Source of the DNA: Odobenus rosmarus divergens
Lineage: Eukaryota > Chordata > Mammalia > Carnivora > Odobenidae
Direction: 5' to 3'
Assembly: GCF_000321225.1 (NCBI RefSeq)
Contig: NW_004450323.1
Location: 3,881,525 to 3,945,524, forward strand
DNA length: 64,000 nt
Shown here: one piece after another, positions 26,972 to 39,700 of the stretch
How the letters are laid out: every line of letters starts with the position of its first letter
Numbering within the stretch: the stretch's first letter is position 1
Program-made: the position numbers and the translations under genes
The notes under the pieces: generated by a model
What the model was told of the DNA's origin: nothing
The model's input: only the letters and a program-made list of their open reading frames with translations
The model's database searches: none

Positions 26972-27468
26972 AGAATAGTGCTTATGATAGTCTTTCTGCA
27001 TCAAGAAGTAACATTAAGAGAGTGAGTTTTTAAGTACCTTGAAAGTTTCCAGAATACCCACCTAGAAAGCCAGCAAATATTTTCTTTTCTGTTTTTTAAT
27101 TAAATTGCTTTTGCTGAAGCACCAGCACTAAGAATAAATGCACCTTTTTATGCAATTTTCCTTTTGTTTAATAGTGTGAGTACAGCGCTACCATTTTTCA
27201 TGGCAAATGGGATTTCAACAATGCATACCTTAAACAAGCTTTTATGAGCCAAGTTAGAACCCAGCTATAACTTGTCATTTCTGTGGGAAAACGCACACTA
27301 TTTCCAGGTTTAGAATCGCCTGTTGGACACAGCCAGTGTGTTGTGGGTTCTGGAACCATTTTCGTCTAGGGAGTATCCTTCCTTTGTCAAGTTCCAAAGC
27401 AACCTGGGAATAGAGGAAATTTCTTTGCTTCATACGTATGACTTACGAACTTCATGTTTGTCCCACAG

Positions 27469-27773
27469 GAAAAGCTTTTGACATCACATACGTGCGCCTC
27501 AAGTTCCATACCAGCCGCCCAGAGAGCTTCGCCATTTACAAGCGTACGCGGGAAGACGGGCCCTGGGTTCCTTACCAGTACTACAGTGGCTCATGCGAGA
27601 ATACCTACTCGAAGGCAAACCGCGGCTTCATCAGGACAGGAGGGGATGAGCAGCAGGCCTTGTGCACGGATGAATTCAGTGACATTTCCCCTCTCACCGG
27701 GGGCAACGTGGCCTTCTCAACTCTAGAAGGAAGGCCCAGTGCCTACAACTTTGACAACAGCCCTGTGCTGCAG
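27469..27773 (+). CDS. LAMC1: LAMC1 exon 2 (laminin N-terminal domain, middle)
   Basis: 305 bp. The acceptor is tcccacag and the donor gtaatg. The first two bases complete a Gly codon begun in exon 1 (phase 1 intron), then 101 codons, residues 141-241, starting [12 protein letters not shown] and ending SPVLQ. This is the core of the LN domain, which drives laminin polymerisation with alpha and beta LN domains. The in-frame ATG at 27438 is intronic and is not a start. Confidence 0.97.
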
Positions 27774-30700
27774 GTAATGCATTCAGAAGCTGGCTTTGTA
27801 GTCCTTTAGTTCCTCCACGTGCATACAGGATGCAGGAAGATTGTTGTATGGGGGCCTGTGGTCCCACTTCAGAGGTAAGGGTATGGTTAGGAGATTCCAG
27901 GTGGATTTTATTCTGCTCTCCTGTATATTCTCAGTATGTGAAGGAAAGTAGCTTTGTTCCTGCCACCCAGGTGGTGTTCTTGTGTTCTCATGTACCTGTC
28001 AGTGTATTCTGGGATATAAATTTTAGAAATTTTTTAAAAAACTGAACAGTTTTAACTTGTGTCTTTACTTGCAGTGGAAACGTTTTGCTTCTGACCTCTC
28101 GAGGAGAGTATTTGAATCTACCCATTCTTTTCTTTTTCTTTTTTTTTTTTTAAGATTTTGAGAGAGAGGGAGAGTGCATGTGTGCACATGGCACGCGTGC
28201 ATAAGCGGGGGGGGAGGGGCAGGGGGAGAGGGAGGAGCAGACTCCCTGCCGAGCAGGGAGCCCGATGTGGGGCTCGATCCCAGGACCCTGAGATCATTAC
28301 CTGAGCCAAAGGCAGTCACTTAACTGACTGAGCCACCCAGGCACCCCATGAATCTATCCATTATTTCCACGACCTTCCTTATCTCTTCCTTCATTTGACC
28401 AAAGGAAAAGTGTTTTTTAGTATTCAAGAGGGGGACCAATTGAAGCAAGATATTTAGGAATGCCATCTTCCTTCATTATTGTGCAAGGACATGTGGACTG
28501 GGTTTGTCTGGCACTATTGTCACTCATAAAACCTTCTCATCACCTGACAGTACTGGTGTTTGTGACAGGGTATAAGTGTAGGTACCCGTGGTACAGTGCT
28601 TGAGCATCACAACAGAAACCTTTCCCCATTTAAGCATAGAAAGAATTAAAGTTTTCTTTTTCTCATAAATTCTATGTAATATTCTTCATACACCATAATT
28701 TGGAATCTTTCTGTAACACAGAATTGGAGATGCTTCTGTCTTTTGGCTGAAGTTGACATCTAAGTGGGGGCAGCCTGCCTGTATGAACTCACTGAGACAG
28801 GAAAGACTGGATGTGGGTTTGCAAACTCTATGTATGTTTTATGAAATGCTGTTGTCATTTCTAAGTAGGGAGAAATAGGGAGTCCCTTTATTCTGGGCTT
28901 TATGCTTTTTTTTAAGATTTATTTATTTATTAGAGGGAGAGAGAGCGTGCATGAGCAGTGGGGAGAGGGAGAAGCAGACTCCCTGGTCAGTGGGGAGCCC
29001 GATGTGGGGCTCGATCCCAAGACCCTGAGATCACGACCTGAGCCGAAGGCAGACGCTTAACCAACTAAGCCACCCAGGGGCCCCTTTATGCTTTTGTGGC
29101 TTCCAGTCTTTCTCTTGAAGTTTATTATATTCAAGGACTCTTTCTGATTTGGCCATGTGGTTTTGGATGGTGGCAAAAGATGAGAATATGTTTCTCTGTG
29201 GGTCTAGTTCTTCCCTTCTATTGTATTTCTGCAGTTTGCTGGGAGATTGTGAATCTTGACCTTGCTAAACTCTGAGGTTCTGGTGAGCAATGAGTATGTT
29301 TGCAAAGGCCTTTCAGTAAAGTGTTTCTTGCAATGGTAATAAGATGTGTTCAGAATAATGAGTAGAAAGAATAACTGATTTTGATAGATGAAAAAACAGA
29401 AGGCGGAATGTATAGGGGAGATGTGATCTACAATTTTTTTAAGTTGATCAACTAGCAGACATTTGCTAGCTTAGTTTCTTCCTATACCAGTGATTGTATT
29501 TGACGATCCTGCCGAGGCAGTGGTACGGGCAGCAGGAGAAAGCAGTGACCTGTGTGACTGTGTTGTTCTGGCACCTCTGCCAACGGGATGCCTTATCAAC
29601 CTGTCTTGAAGCAGTTCCCCCAGCTGTAGGAATTCTGATGTTTGCTACTGTTTCCCCGCCCCCCCTCAAGTAAACTCTACACCCGACATGGGGCTCGAAC
29701 TCATGACCCTGAGATCAGGAGTCACATGCTCTATCAGCTGAGCCAGCCAGGTGCCCCTGATGTTTGCTACTCCTTATTCCACAGGAACTCATGAGACTAA
29801 ATGTGGTAGAAATGCTATGGGCATCTGTAATAGATCTGGTCAGTTGCTGTCGTTATGCAAAGACATTAATTATGTGTCTCTGGATGTAAGAGTTCTGGTT
29901 TTCATACGCAGTTGCCAAGTAGGGTTAGCTGATCAGACTTCAGCTGATTTCACAATGATAACAGATTTGGCAGCTTAGCTGATATGACTGTCTCTCCTCA
30001 GTGCCTCCTGTGCCTCTCTCCAGAAGCTGTGATCTCCCAGATGGGACAGGAGACCCTTCCTGGTTTCACTGTTTATGAATATTACTAAGCATGTGCTGAT
30101 TTACAATAATAATAATCAGCATTTATTATAGCACTTATATAATGTGCCATAATGTGCCAAGCAGTGTTCTGAGCCCCTTAGATAGATTAGCTGTATTTAC
30201 TATGGACGTATATACACACTCTCTATACTGTTTACTCATTTAACCCTCACAGTAACTCTACAGGTGGATACTTCTGTTAAGCCCATTTTACAAATGGGGC
30301 ATCGACATCATTTCTCAGAAGAGATCCAATAACTTGCCCCAAATCACCAGTTTTAAGCACCCAGAACTGGGATTCAAAACCTAGAAAGTCTGGCTCCAGA
30401 GCCTGTTCTTTTTAAGATGCCTGTTGTGGGAAAAAAATGACTTGGACTCAGCCCTTGAGAAGCTTTTATTCAAGGAGAGCTGTGATAAAGATGAAGCTTG
30501 AAGGAGATATAATAAGCATTAAACACAGAGATATGTTGAGCTATTTACATTACAGACGACTCAAAGATTCCTCGCATTGTGGCCATGAGTGGGAGCTGTT
30601 ACTGGAGTTCCAAGTTTGGATGCAGTGGAATCATCATCTCTTTTCCTTTCTAATTATACTTGGAGGCTTCACGGGGATTAGCTTTTATGAGCCCTCTAGG

Positions 30701-33700
30701 TTGCTCTCTGTGCCAGGTGTTTGGCATGGTTCAGGCCGTGCTGATTAATCAGGGGCGTGCCTCCCTGTCTCGCAGGGAGCCTTCTGAAAACACAGGTGCC
30801 TGCAGACACTTGCTTGGTGCGTCTCCGTGGGTGATGCTGACAGGCAGTCCCAGGAGGGGACTTTACATGGTATCTTTGGGTGGTCATGGGTCATATGCCA
30901 CTCCAAAACTTAGTGATTTTAAATGACCACGATTTATTATTTCTCATGATTCTGTGTTGGTTTGGGCTCACTCACTGGCAGGTTGGCTGGGAGCTGGGTT
31001 TCTCTCCCTCTGTGGTCTTACAGCTTCAAGGAGGCTAGACTAGGCTTCCTGGAGTGATGGCAGAAGTATTCCAAGAGGGTAAGCCCGGGGCACAAGTGCT
31101 TATCAGACTTCTGCCCGTGTCACATTCGCTCATGTCCCCTGGGCAAAAAGCAAATCACATGCCCCAGCCCAGAATCAGGGTGTGGACACTGGTAGACATG
31201 ATTCATTGGAATCATTATTCTAACAGTCCACCACAGCTGTAAACATCTGACTAAAATTAGCTCAGTGAAAGGGCATTTATTATAAGGGCTTAGATCTCAT
31301 AAAACCTAGGGGGAAAACGTTAACTTCCATTCTTGTCTTCTGTCATTATGGTACACCTACCAATTTGATCAGCTGTGGTTTCTTCAGATTTGTTCATTTG
31401 CTCAGCAGATGTTACTTGAGCACCTACTGTGGGCTAAGCACCAGGGAAATTGCAATCAACAAAGAAAATAAGTCCTGCCCTCGTGGGGCTTACAGTCTTG
31501 GTGGTGGCGGTGGTGGCAGGCTGGGGGTGCGGTTGTGGTGGTGGAAACAGACAATATAAATAAAATAGGCAAGTGAAATAGGATGTTGGGGTGGGCAGCA
31601 ATTCTAGGTTGGGTGGCCAGGAAAGGCCTCCCAGAGAAATGAAATTATGGGAAAGGTCAAGACAAAAACCGCATCTGATTGGTTCTGGCCCGTGTCATGA
31701 TTTATTACTTTGTACTTGGATGCCTCTCCCAGATCTGTCCGTAGCAGATCGGGGATGGAGGAAGAGACAGATGGTACAAAATGGCCAGGCGGAGGCGATG
31801 ACCGGCATATCTCATGCCACCATGGTGCTCCATGAGCTCTGCGCTGGTTTCTTGGACTGGATTTGGGGTGCGGATACAGGCTGGAGAGAAGGGACATAAG
31901 TATTGAGTACCTCCCGAATACAAAGCATTTAAAAGTGTATTCATGTAAGCCTCTCAACAACCTTGTGAAGAAACGAGTAGTATTCCTGCTTTTTGGGACT
32001 CTGAGTGGTGACACAACTTAGATCAAAGAAGGGAGAGTCAAATATTAGGAAATTAAGGGAGTCATTGGGCATTATAACAGATTTAATGCTAGAAGAGGAC
32101 ATAAGTCACATGATATATTAACTATTTGAAAAATTTAGAAAATTTTGTCCATTTATGTCTCTCATCTTCAGCCCCTTTACCTTTTTCTGTTTTTTTCTTT
32201 TCTTTTCTTTTTTTTCCTCCTGACAGGAATGGGTAACTGCCACTGACATCAGAGTAACTCTCAATCGCCTGAACACTTTTGGAGATGAAGTGTTTAATGA
32301 CCCCAAAGTTCTCAAGTCCTATTATTATGCAATCTCTGATTTTGCTGTGGGTGGTAGGTAAGTAGACTGTTAAATAACTTTGAAAGTGACTGGAGCTGTG
32401 GTTTAGAAGTGAGCGTAGCAACTTGCCTACAACCATATTAATAATGTTGTTAGACCTTCTCATTATCCTGGAAACAAAGTAATTAGGTTTTCTAAAACCT
32501 TGTCAGATCAGCACAGTTGGTGAATTCTTACTGAGCACCTCAGTGCAAAGGTCTGCGACAGGCCCTCTGAAGCCACCAAGGAAGCATGAGACATTCACCT
32601 GCTGAGAAGGACTTGACCTTCTAGCATCCTACAGATGAATGGGGCAGGCGATATATGAACGCGTGAAAAATTAAAACACATGTTTTAGATAAAAAGAGGC
32701 CATATATCAGAGAATGAGACAGAACTGTCAAGCTAGAGAAGCAGATGGAAACTAAGCGGGGCCTTGAAGCCTGGATAAGGAAGGAGGATGTGTGAGTGGG
32801 GTGCAGGATAGGCATGTCATGAGCAGGAGTGTAGGGTTGGGAGATTATAGACCTGCTCGGCTTAAGGAACATCTCCTCTGTGAATTTGTAGAGTTGACAG
32901 AGTGAAAGCTGACAGAGACTGTAATCAATGAGAAACCATGTACTTTTTGAAGTAGGCCGATGATATCTAAACAGTGGTTAGGAAGATTAATGGCAGACAC
33001 GGTGAAAGTAGAGTACCAACGAGAGAATTTATATTCTTGTTATGATGCTGTGATCTGCGTGTTAGGTGACAAATACCTGACATTAGGGTGGTGACAATAG
33101 AATGGAAAGAAAGGAACATTTTAGATGGATTTTATTGTGAAGCAAGAATTATCAGGACTTTAGTCAAAGATGATTTTAAAGTTTAATGATCTGGAGAATG
33201 GTGGTAGTATTAATGAAGTAAATGAAGAAGATGAGCTAATTTAGGGAGATGATGAGTTTAGTTGTAGATATGTAAAATTTTAGGTTACTGGGGACATCTG
33301 AACTTGGGTACCAGTCAAGGATAGGAGCTTGGGAGAAAGACGAGAGCCGGGGATATGAATTTGTGATTCATCCTGGTCTACTGTAGATGTTTTGGAAAGG
33401 TTTGAAACGTCTTACCAAGTAGCAGTGGGAGCTATGCGGCTGATTCTATCTTTAAGGAAGCTAGTGAGGGAAACATCAGGGCACCAGAGCATGTTTAAGT
33501 ATTCATGGGCATTTCCATGAGCCCTTGGTTTATGATTGTCCCTGCATCTAGGGCTCCTTCGGGGATTCTTGCCCCAAACAACCTTGAGGGAGTATCAGGC
33601 TACCAGAGTTGCGTATGGTGGTGAGGTGTTGACTGTCTCTTACTACCTTCAGATTGGGATACTTTAAAATCATTATGACAGATAACAGCTGTGACCTAAT

Positions 33701-36700
33701 TTTTGACTTGTAGTATGCCTGCACAATCTTAGGCACGTGAATAAAGCAGCTTCTTGATCCTCCCAATAACCCCATGAAATTCACACTGTCAACATCCCTT
33801 TCTTATGGGTAAGGCACAGAGGTTAAGTGACATTGGTAAGTCACAGGGCAGGTCCCAACCCACGCAGCCAGACTTCAGGGTCCTCGCTCTGCTTAACCTA
33901 CACGTTTGGCTGCTACTTGATACATACAGGTGACTTCCGGAAGTGATCCCAGAAATTGTAGAAGCCTCCGAAATTGCTAGAGACTTTCTTCTCCTATCTT
34001 GTTAATGCCCCATCCCCTATTAAATAAAGATATTTTGGGGAGGTTTCTGTTTTTGTTTTTGCTTGTTTAATTTTCCTTCCTACCTGAAAACTCAAACTGC
34101 CATTACTTAATTTTGCTTAGCTCCTCAGTTTATGGTCTTGAATGGTCAAACTAAAAAAAAAAAAAAAAGTCGAAAAACAAACCAAAAACATTCTGGGATT
34201 GTGTTTAGTTCTCTTTGTACATCATTTTTCAGCATCCATTTCTGGGACTTGGTGGCCGTTTCATATTTTTGGGTGTCTGTTCTCTTCCTAGGTGTAAATG
34301 CAACGGACATGCAAGTGAGTGTGTGAAGAATGAATTTGACAAGCTGGTGTGTAATTGCAAACATAATACTTACGGGGTAGACTGTGAAAAGTGTCTGCCT
34401 TTCTTCAACGACCGGCCGTGGAGGAGGGCAACTGCAGAGAGTGCCAGCGAATGCCTGTGTGAGTCTGTTGAATTATCTTGAGGACTTCCAGAGTGGGGAG
34501 AAGGAATGGTTGACTTCCTTCTGTTCCTCCTTGAAAGGAGAACTGTAAAAGGCAGTGCTGCTTCTCTAATTGGAGAGCATAGAATGGTAAACTATATGCA
34601 CATCAGAGGAAAATCATAGATGAAGGCAGTTGGCTATGAATAAAAAAGTATGTTCATTTTGTTCAGTTTCCTTCGTGAACACACGTACCAGAGTGGGAGC
34701 GGCATCTCCAAGGTTTGGAACTTCGCTTAGATCTAAGTGCTGGGCCAGTGTAGCCTACTATAAAACATGGTTTCTCTAGTTTTGTCTTTGCTGCACATTA
34801 AAGTAGTTTCCTACCAACGGTCATTTTCTCAAGCAGTCAGGGTCAGTGATGAACATGTGTTGGGTGTGTTGAGTTCTAGACTGAGCCTGCCATTCAGAAG
34901 ATCATTTCTCAAAATTACTCTTCCCTTATTTCACTAAAGAGCACAACAGGGAGAATTTTCCTACTTCTCCCATGCAGAGGTGGGTGGCTTTGGGAAGAAA
35001 AGTAGATCCTAGTATTTCTAGAAAAGGGTAAAAGAAGAAAGATTGCACATTGTTTTACCCCTTCATCATGACTTGGTTTATTCTGAACAGATAGAGAAAG
35101 AAGCCTCAGGAGAAAGGAACCATGAAACTATGTAATCATGCTGTGTCAAGGACTTAAAAATAAACTTTTAAAGCAGCTATGATTTTTATGACCTTATAAA
35201 TATTTCTTATCATATACTCTTGAAAAGAATAAGAGAGACACTCTGAACTCACTGGAGTTATTGGCAGAAACCTTGAGAAATGACCAGTATCTTGACTCAT
35301 GACTATTTCTGTTAGTTGCCTAGAGCAAATTTTCTTATCTTTCCTTTTTCTTAGCAAATCCCAGATTTGAAGATAAATTGTACAGCCTCCTAGAATTCCT
35401 AGGCACTTGCTTGAGCTTCAGTTCTTTTACTGAACTGTAAAAGCTAGTATGAGAAGCCACATGATAAAGGTCTTAACAGAAACAGTGAAATGCCCCTAAG
35501 ATGTGACATTTCAATAAATGTACACATGTGTTTGAAAAGTATTTTGCTTAGTGATGGGGTCGTATCTTGAGTCTTTCCAGGAACATCATGAAAATGTTCC
35601 TGGGCCAGCAAATGAACTGAATACTGTTTCTAAATGACTTTGATGAGAAACTAAATCAGTTTGCCTTCCTCCTTGCCTTGCCACTCTTCAGCACTTCAAA
35701 GAGTGAAGTTTCTGGAGATTGGGAGAGTACTACAGTATTGTCAGGATGCTGGGGTTGGAGAAGAGAAAATTACAGCCTTCTCTCTTACCAGCTGATGGTG
35801 AAGGAGACAGAGCGTCTGCTTTACCCGTGTGTTAGGACAGTGTAGACAAGAGGACTGTTCTGCTTCATAGTCCCAGAGCACCAAAACACTTAGGTGGGGA
35901 TGGGCTGGGTTTGGCCTTGAGTGGGATGTCCGGGATAATCTAGGGAGGCTTGAGGGAAGAAAATAGAAAGGGAGCTCTCCAAGTTATTTAACACGACTCT
36001 AGTTATTGGTGCCAGTGATTCAAGTTTCTAAAAAGTTTTCAAGTATAATACTATGAAAGAACTGATTATAAAGAAGGGGAGGTGACAAGAAGGAAAAAAT
36101 ATATATTCAAACTTTTTTTTTTTAAAACAACTTGGTTTATCTGAAATCAAATAAAACTATTTAGTGCTCAAGATACTGCTGGTACTTTGTGTGAAATCCA
36201 TAATTCTAAGAAAAGAAGTACTATAACTACATATATTTGTTCTTACAATATAGTTGTGTTCTGCAGGGAACATAGTTACTTAATGGCGGACCTGGTTGGC
36301 ATTGTGGCTCCCCAGGAGATGGATGTGTCTAGTGAAGCTAGATTTCCCTTCAGTGCTGCTGCCTTCCACAGAGGCGCTAATTTTAACCCATGTGTGTCAG
36401 GTTACTCCAGTCTAGCCTTGCAAGCAATCTGGCACTTCGAAAGTTAGTGTCTTAACGTATTTCAACTGTCTGGGTCCCGAAAAGTTAGGGTAAATTAAAA
36501 CCTGAATATAAACTGGCTCCCCGTTGTTGGAGTTGGTATTGGAAGGAAGGATAGAGATTCAGAAAAATTACAATTTGACTTGCCTTTCACTTGTGTATAA
36601 ACAATTACCTGGAGATTTCTAAGGACAGGAATTCCTCGTATTTTATGATGGCACTGATTTTGATAAGAACATCTCTCAGTAAACTGATAGCCTGGCTCTC

Positions 36701-39700
36701 TCAACCCTTCATTGACCTCCTGTTTTTGTTTTCAAATGAACAACGTGTCAAGTGGGCGTTCTTACCCTACCACCCATTGTGCCCCAGAGACGTGGGAAGT
36801 TGCGGTTTGGTTTGCTTAGAGTCTCTCGAAATGCTGTTCATCAAAGGAACATGGGTCTGATGTAACTTGTACGTTTTGGCCAACAGCCTGTGACTGTAAT
36901 GGCCGATCACAGGAGTGCTACTTTGACCCTGAACTTTACCGGTCCACCGGCCACGGGGGCCACTGTACCAACTGCCAGGGGAACACAGATGGCGCCAACT
37001 GCGAGAGATGCCGGGAGAATTTCTTCCGCCTTGGGAACAACGAAGCCTGCTCTCCCTGTCACTGCAGTCCCGTGGGTAAGTGACAGGCAATGCCAGCATC
37101 AGCCTGGTGGGTTGAAAGACAAGTACTCCCCCCCCCCCCGCTCCCCAGAAAACAAAGCTCTGCTTCCTAGGCCTGAACTCATGGAGTTCAGTTCCTCTGC
37201 TCAGGGGAAGAGTGGAAGTGTGTGCACTGTCCTCCTGACCAATGACTCAGGAGCTGCCCGACCCCCCACCTCCACTCTGTTTAACCAAGTTAAACTTTCA
37301 AATGATTTTCTGGTGTGTATAAGTAAGTGTGGGCTTGGCCTATGTAATGGTTCTGTGTAGATAATTAGTAGCCCGATCCTAGAGACCATTTGAACTTTGA
37401 CTGGGAAAGGTTAGCTGCTTCATGAGTTCTTGCACGTTAATGATTTTGTTTAGCTTACGATCCTTGAAGGGCTGAACTTTCTCAGTATGTTGGTGTGCAT
37501 TCAGAGATATAAAGTGCTCTGAGTTTGCTCTCCTCTTTCAGGAGTTTGACCTTTATTTTGTTGTGCCTGTAGATACTTAAATTCTAGACATGGGCCTTCA
37601 GGAGCCTGTGCTTGCCCACAGAGAAGTGACTGGTTTTGTGTATGGTTGATCACTGGGTGCAGAGTGACTTGTTTTTCAACATTGATGAGCAGGGTGTGTG
37701 TCCGGAAAGTTAAAATGTTATGGCTCAAAAGGATATGATTTTGAGACAATTCAGATTTAAAATTGATCTTTCTTCTCTCTGTAACATCTAGAGATTACAT
37801 CTTGGGTTTCAGGCATTGTTTTTAGTGACCCATTTTTTTTTTCTTTGACATATTTACTGACATTTCTGGTTGTTGACAAGCTCTTTAAATTTTAGGTTCT
37901 CTCAGCACACAGTGTGATAGCTATGGCAGGTGTAGTTGCAAGCCAGGAGTGATGGGTGACAAGTGTGACCGTTGCCAGCCCGGGTATCATTCTCTCACTG
38001 AGGCAGGATGCAGGTAAGACTTTTCAAAACCAGAGAAAGGGGGCAGAATCTAACTGTAGTTGATCCAGAATAAGAGATATCGTGGCTCGTCTGCAGCAGT
38101 ATAAACATTTTTCCCCATAGTAATTGTCAAGAACTTCTAGCTGTGGGCGCCTGGGTGGCTCAGTTGGTTAAGCGGCTGCCTTCGGCTCAGGTCATGATCC
38201 TGGAGTCCCGGGATCAAGTCCCGCATCAGGCTCCCTGCTCAGCAGGGAGTCTGCTTCTTCCTCTGACCCTCTTCCCTCTCGTGCTCTCTGTGTCTCATTC
38301 TCTCTGTCAAAAAAAAAAAAAAAAAATTAAAAAAAAAAAAGAACTTCTAGCTGTAATGATGGTCCAGGACTGGTTTGTAACAGGGATGAAGCAGGGTTTT
38401 TAGTATTGAAATGTGAGAGGCATATCCTTGATTGAAACCAAATCCAGATACAAAACTGACTTCAGGACTCCTTTTGCTTTTTTATTTATTCTTTTTTTTT
38501 TAATGTATTAACATGTAAAACAAAAGGTTGACTTTAAGAGTGGAATTTCTTTCTCATTTCTCTGTTTTACTCCTTTTTCCATCCAACAGGCCATGCTCTT
38601 GTATTCCTTCTGGCAGCGTAGACGAGTGCAACATTGAAACGGGAAGATGTGTTTGCAAAGACAATGTTGAAGGCTTCAGTTGTGAGAGGTAGCTCATTCT
38701 TTCTCTGGCTGTGCTGTGTTTTTTCTGGTCTCATATTTCAAGTCCAAGAAATTCACTTATATCTTAGTCACTTATATCAAGTCACTTAAATCACTTATAT
38801 CTTTATGTTTTTCAGATGCAAACCTGGATTTTTTAATTTGGAATCATCTAATCCTAGGGGTTGCACACCCTGCTTCTGCTTCGGGCATTCTTCTGTCTGT
38901 ACAAATGCTGTCGGCTACAGTGTTTATCCTATAACCTCTACCTTTCAGATCGGTAATTTGGACCTTCCCTTCGGTCTCCCAGAATTACAAGACTGGACTT
39001 ACAGTATTTTTAAAAAAATGAGTAACTTTTTGAGGATTTTTTGATGGTGGCAACATTTTGTTTTTAAATGTATAAGTTTTTTTTTGTTTGGCTCTTTGTT
39101 TGGCTTTTTATTTATTTATTTATTTAAGATTTAGTTTATTTATTTGAGAGAGAGGGAGTAGAGACAGAGAGTGAGAGGGAGAAGCAGACCCCCTGTCAAG
39201 CAGAGAGCCCGATGCCGGGCTTGATCCCAGGACCCTGAGATCATGACCTGAGCCGAAGGCAGACACTTACCCGACTCAGCCACCCAGGCACCCCTGTTTG
39301 ACTTTTTAATTTAATGAAAACATACATCTTTAGAATTTACTGTAGTATAAATTTATGTGAAATCAAAATATAGCTTGAGGGATACAGCATATACAGGTAC
39401 TGTCCTAGGATCCATGTCTTCAGAAATGAAGGTGAAGTAGTAAAATAAAGCTTTACTGGTGACTTCCTGTATATTTTCGTGGTGTATAGAGGACCTGAAT
39501 TCAGGATGTTCACAGCGTGATGGCCCTTGTGTTCTCATCCTGTTCTTGCAGATGAAGATGGGTGGCGGGTGGAACAAAGGGACGGCTCTGAAGCGTCACT
39601 CGAGTGGTCCTCTGAGAGGCAGGATATCACCGTCCTCTCGGATAGCTACTTTCCTCGGTACTTCATTGCTCCGGGTGAGTAAGGCTGGGCAGCAGTCTGC

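Larger units (their letters stand above)
1..27468 (+). other. LAMC1: LAMC1 intron 1, 3' part
   Basis: This is intronic because exon 2 opens with the last two bases of a split codon and no exon 1 sequence is seen upstream. Repeats are listed individually. I recognise nothing in these stretches: 117-751, 957-4093, 4291-5989, 6800-7464, 7660-8330, 8501-10959, 11116-11829, 12640-13799, 14922-15870, 17906-19400, 20100-20561, 20757-22419, 24626-25384, 26263-26738 and 26986-27468. They have no coding potential beyond chance short reading frames. Some may hold enhancers, which cannot be judged from one sequence. Confidence 0.9.
27774..32226 (+). other. LAMC1: LAMC1 intron 2
   Basis: 4453 bp, phase 0. 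It holds three antisense CAN SINEs, two MIR pieces and a LINE2 piece, listed separately. 29085-29649 and 30420-30890 show nothing recognisable. 30890-31250 is an older degenerate repeat of unresolved family. A pure pyrimidine stretch (32180-32220) precedes exon 3. Confidence 0.93.
32358..34291 (+). other. LAMC1: LAMC1 intron 3
   Basis: 1934 bp, phase 2. Half is an antisense LINE2 copy, followed by a MIR. 33906-34291 shows only an A-run near 34152 and nothing else recognised. Confidence 0.93.

Noticed and set aside
27438..27468. An ATG in frame just upstream of exon 2 as an alternative start
   Set aside because: The tcccacag acceptor and the split Gly codon show this is intron; a start here would lack a signal peptide.
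30890..31250. A possible LTR (MLT1-like) relic
   Set aside because: Phrases such as aaacttagtgattttaaatg suggest an old retroelement, but I could not fix the family, so it is not listed as a feature.
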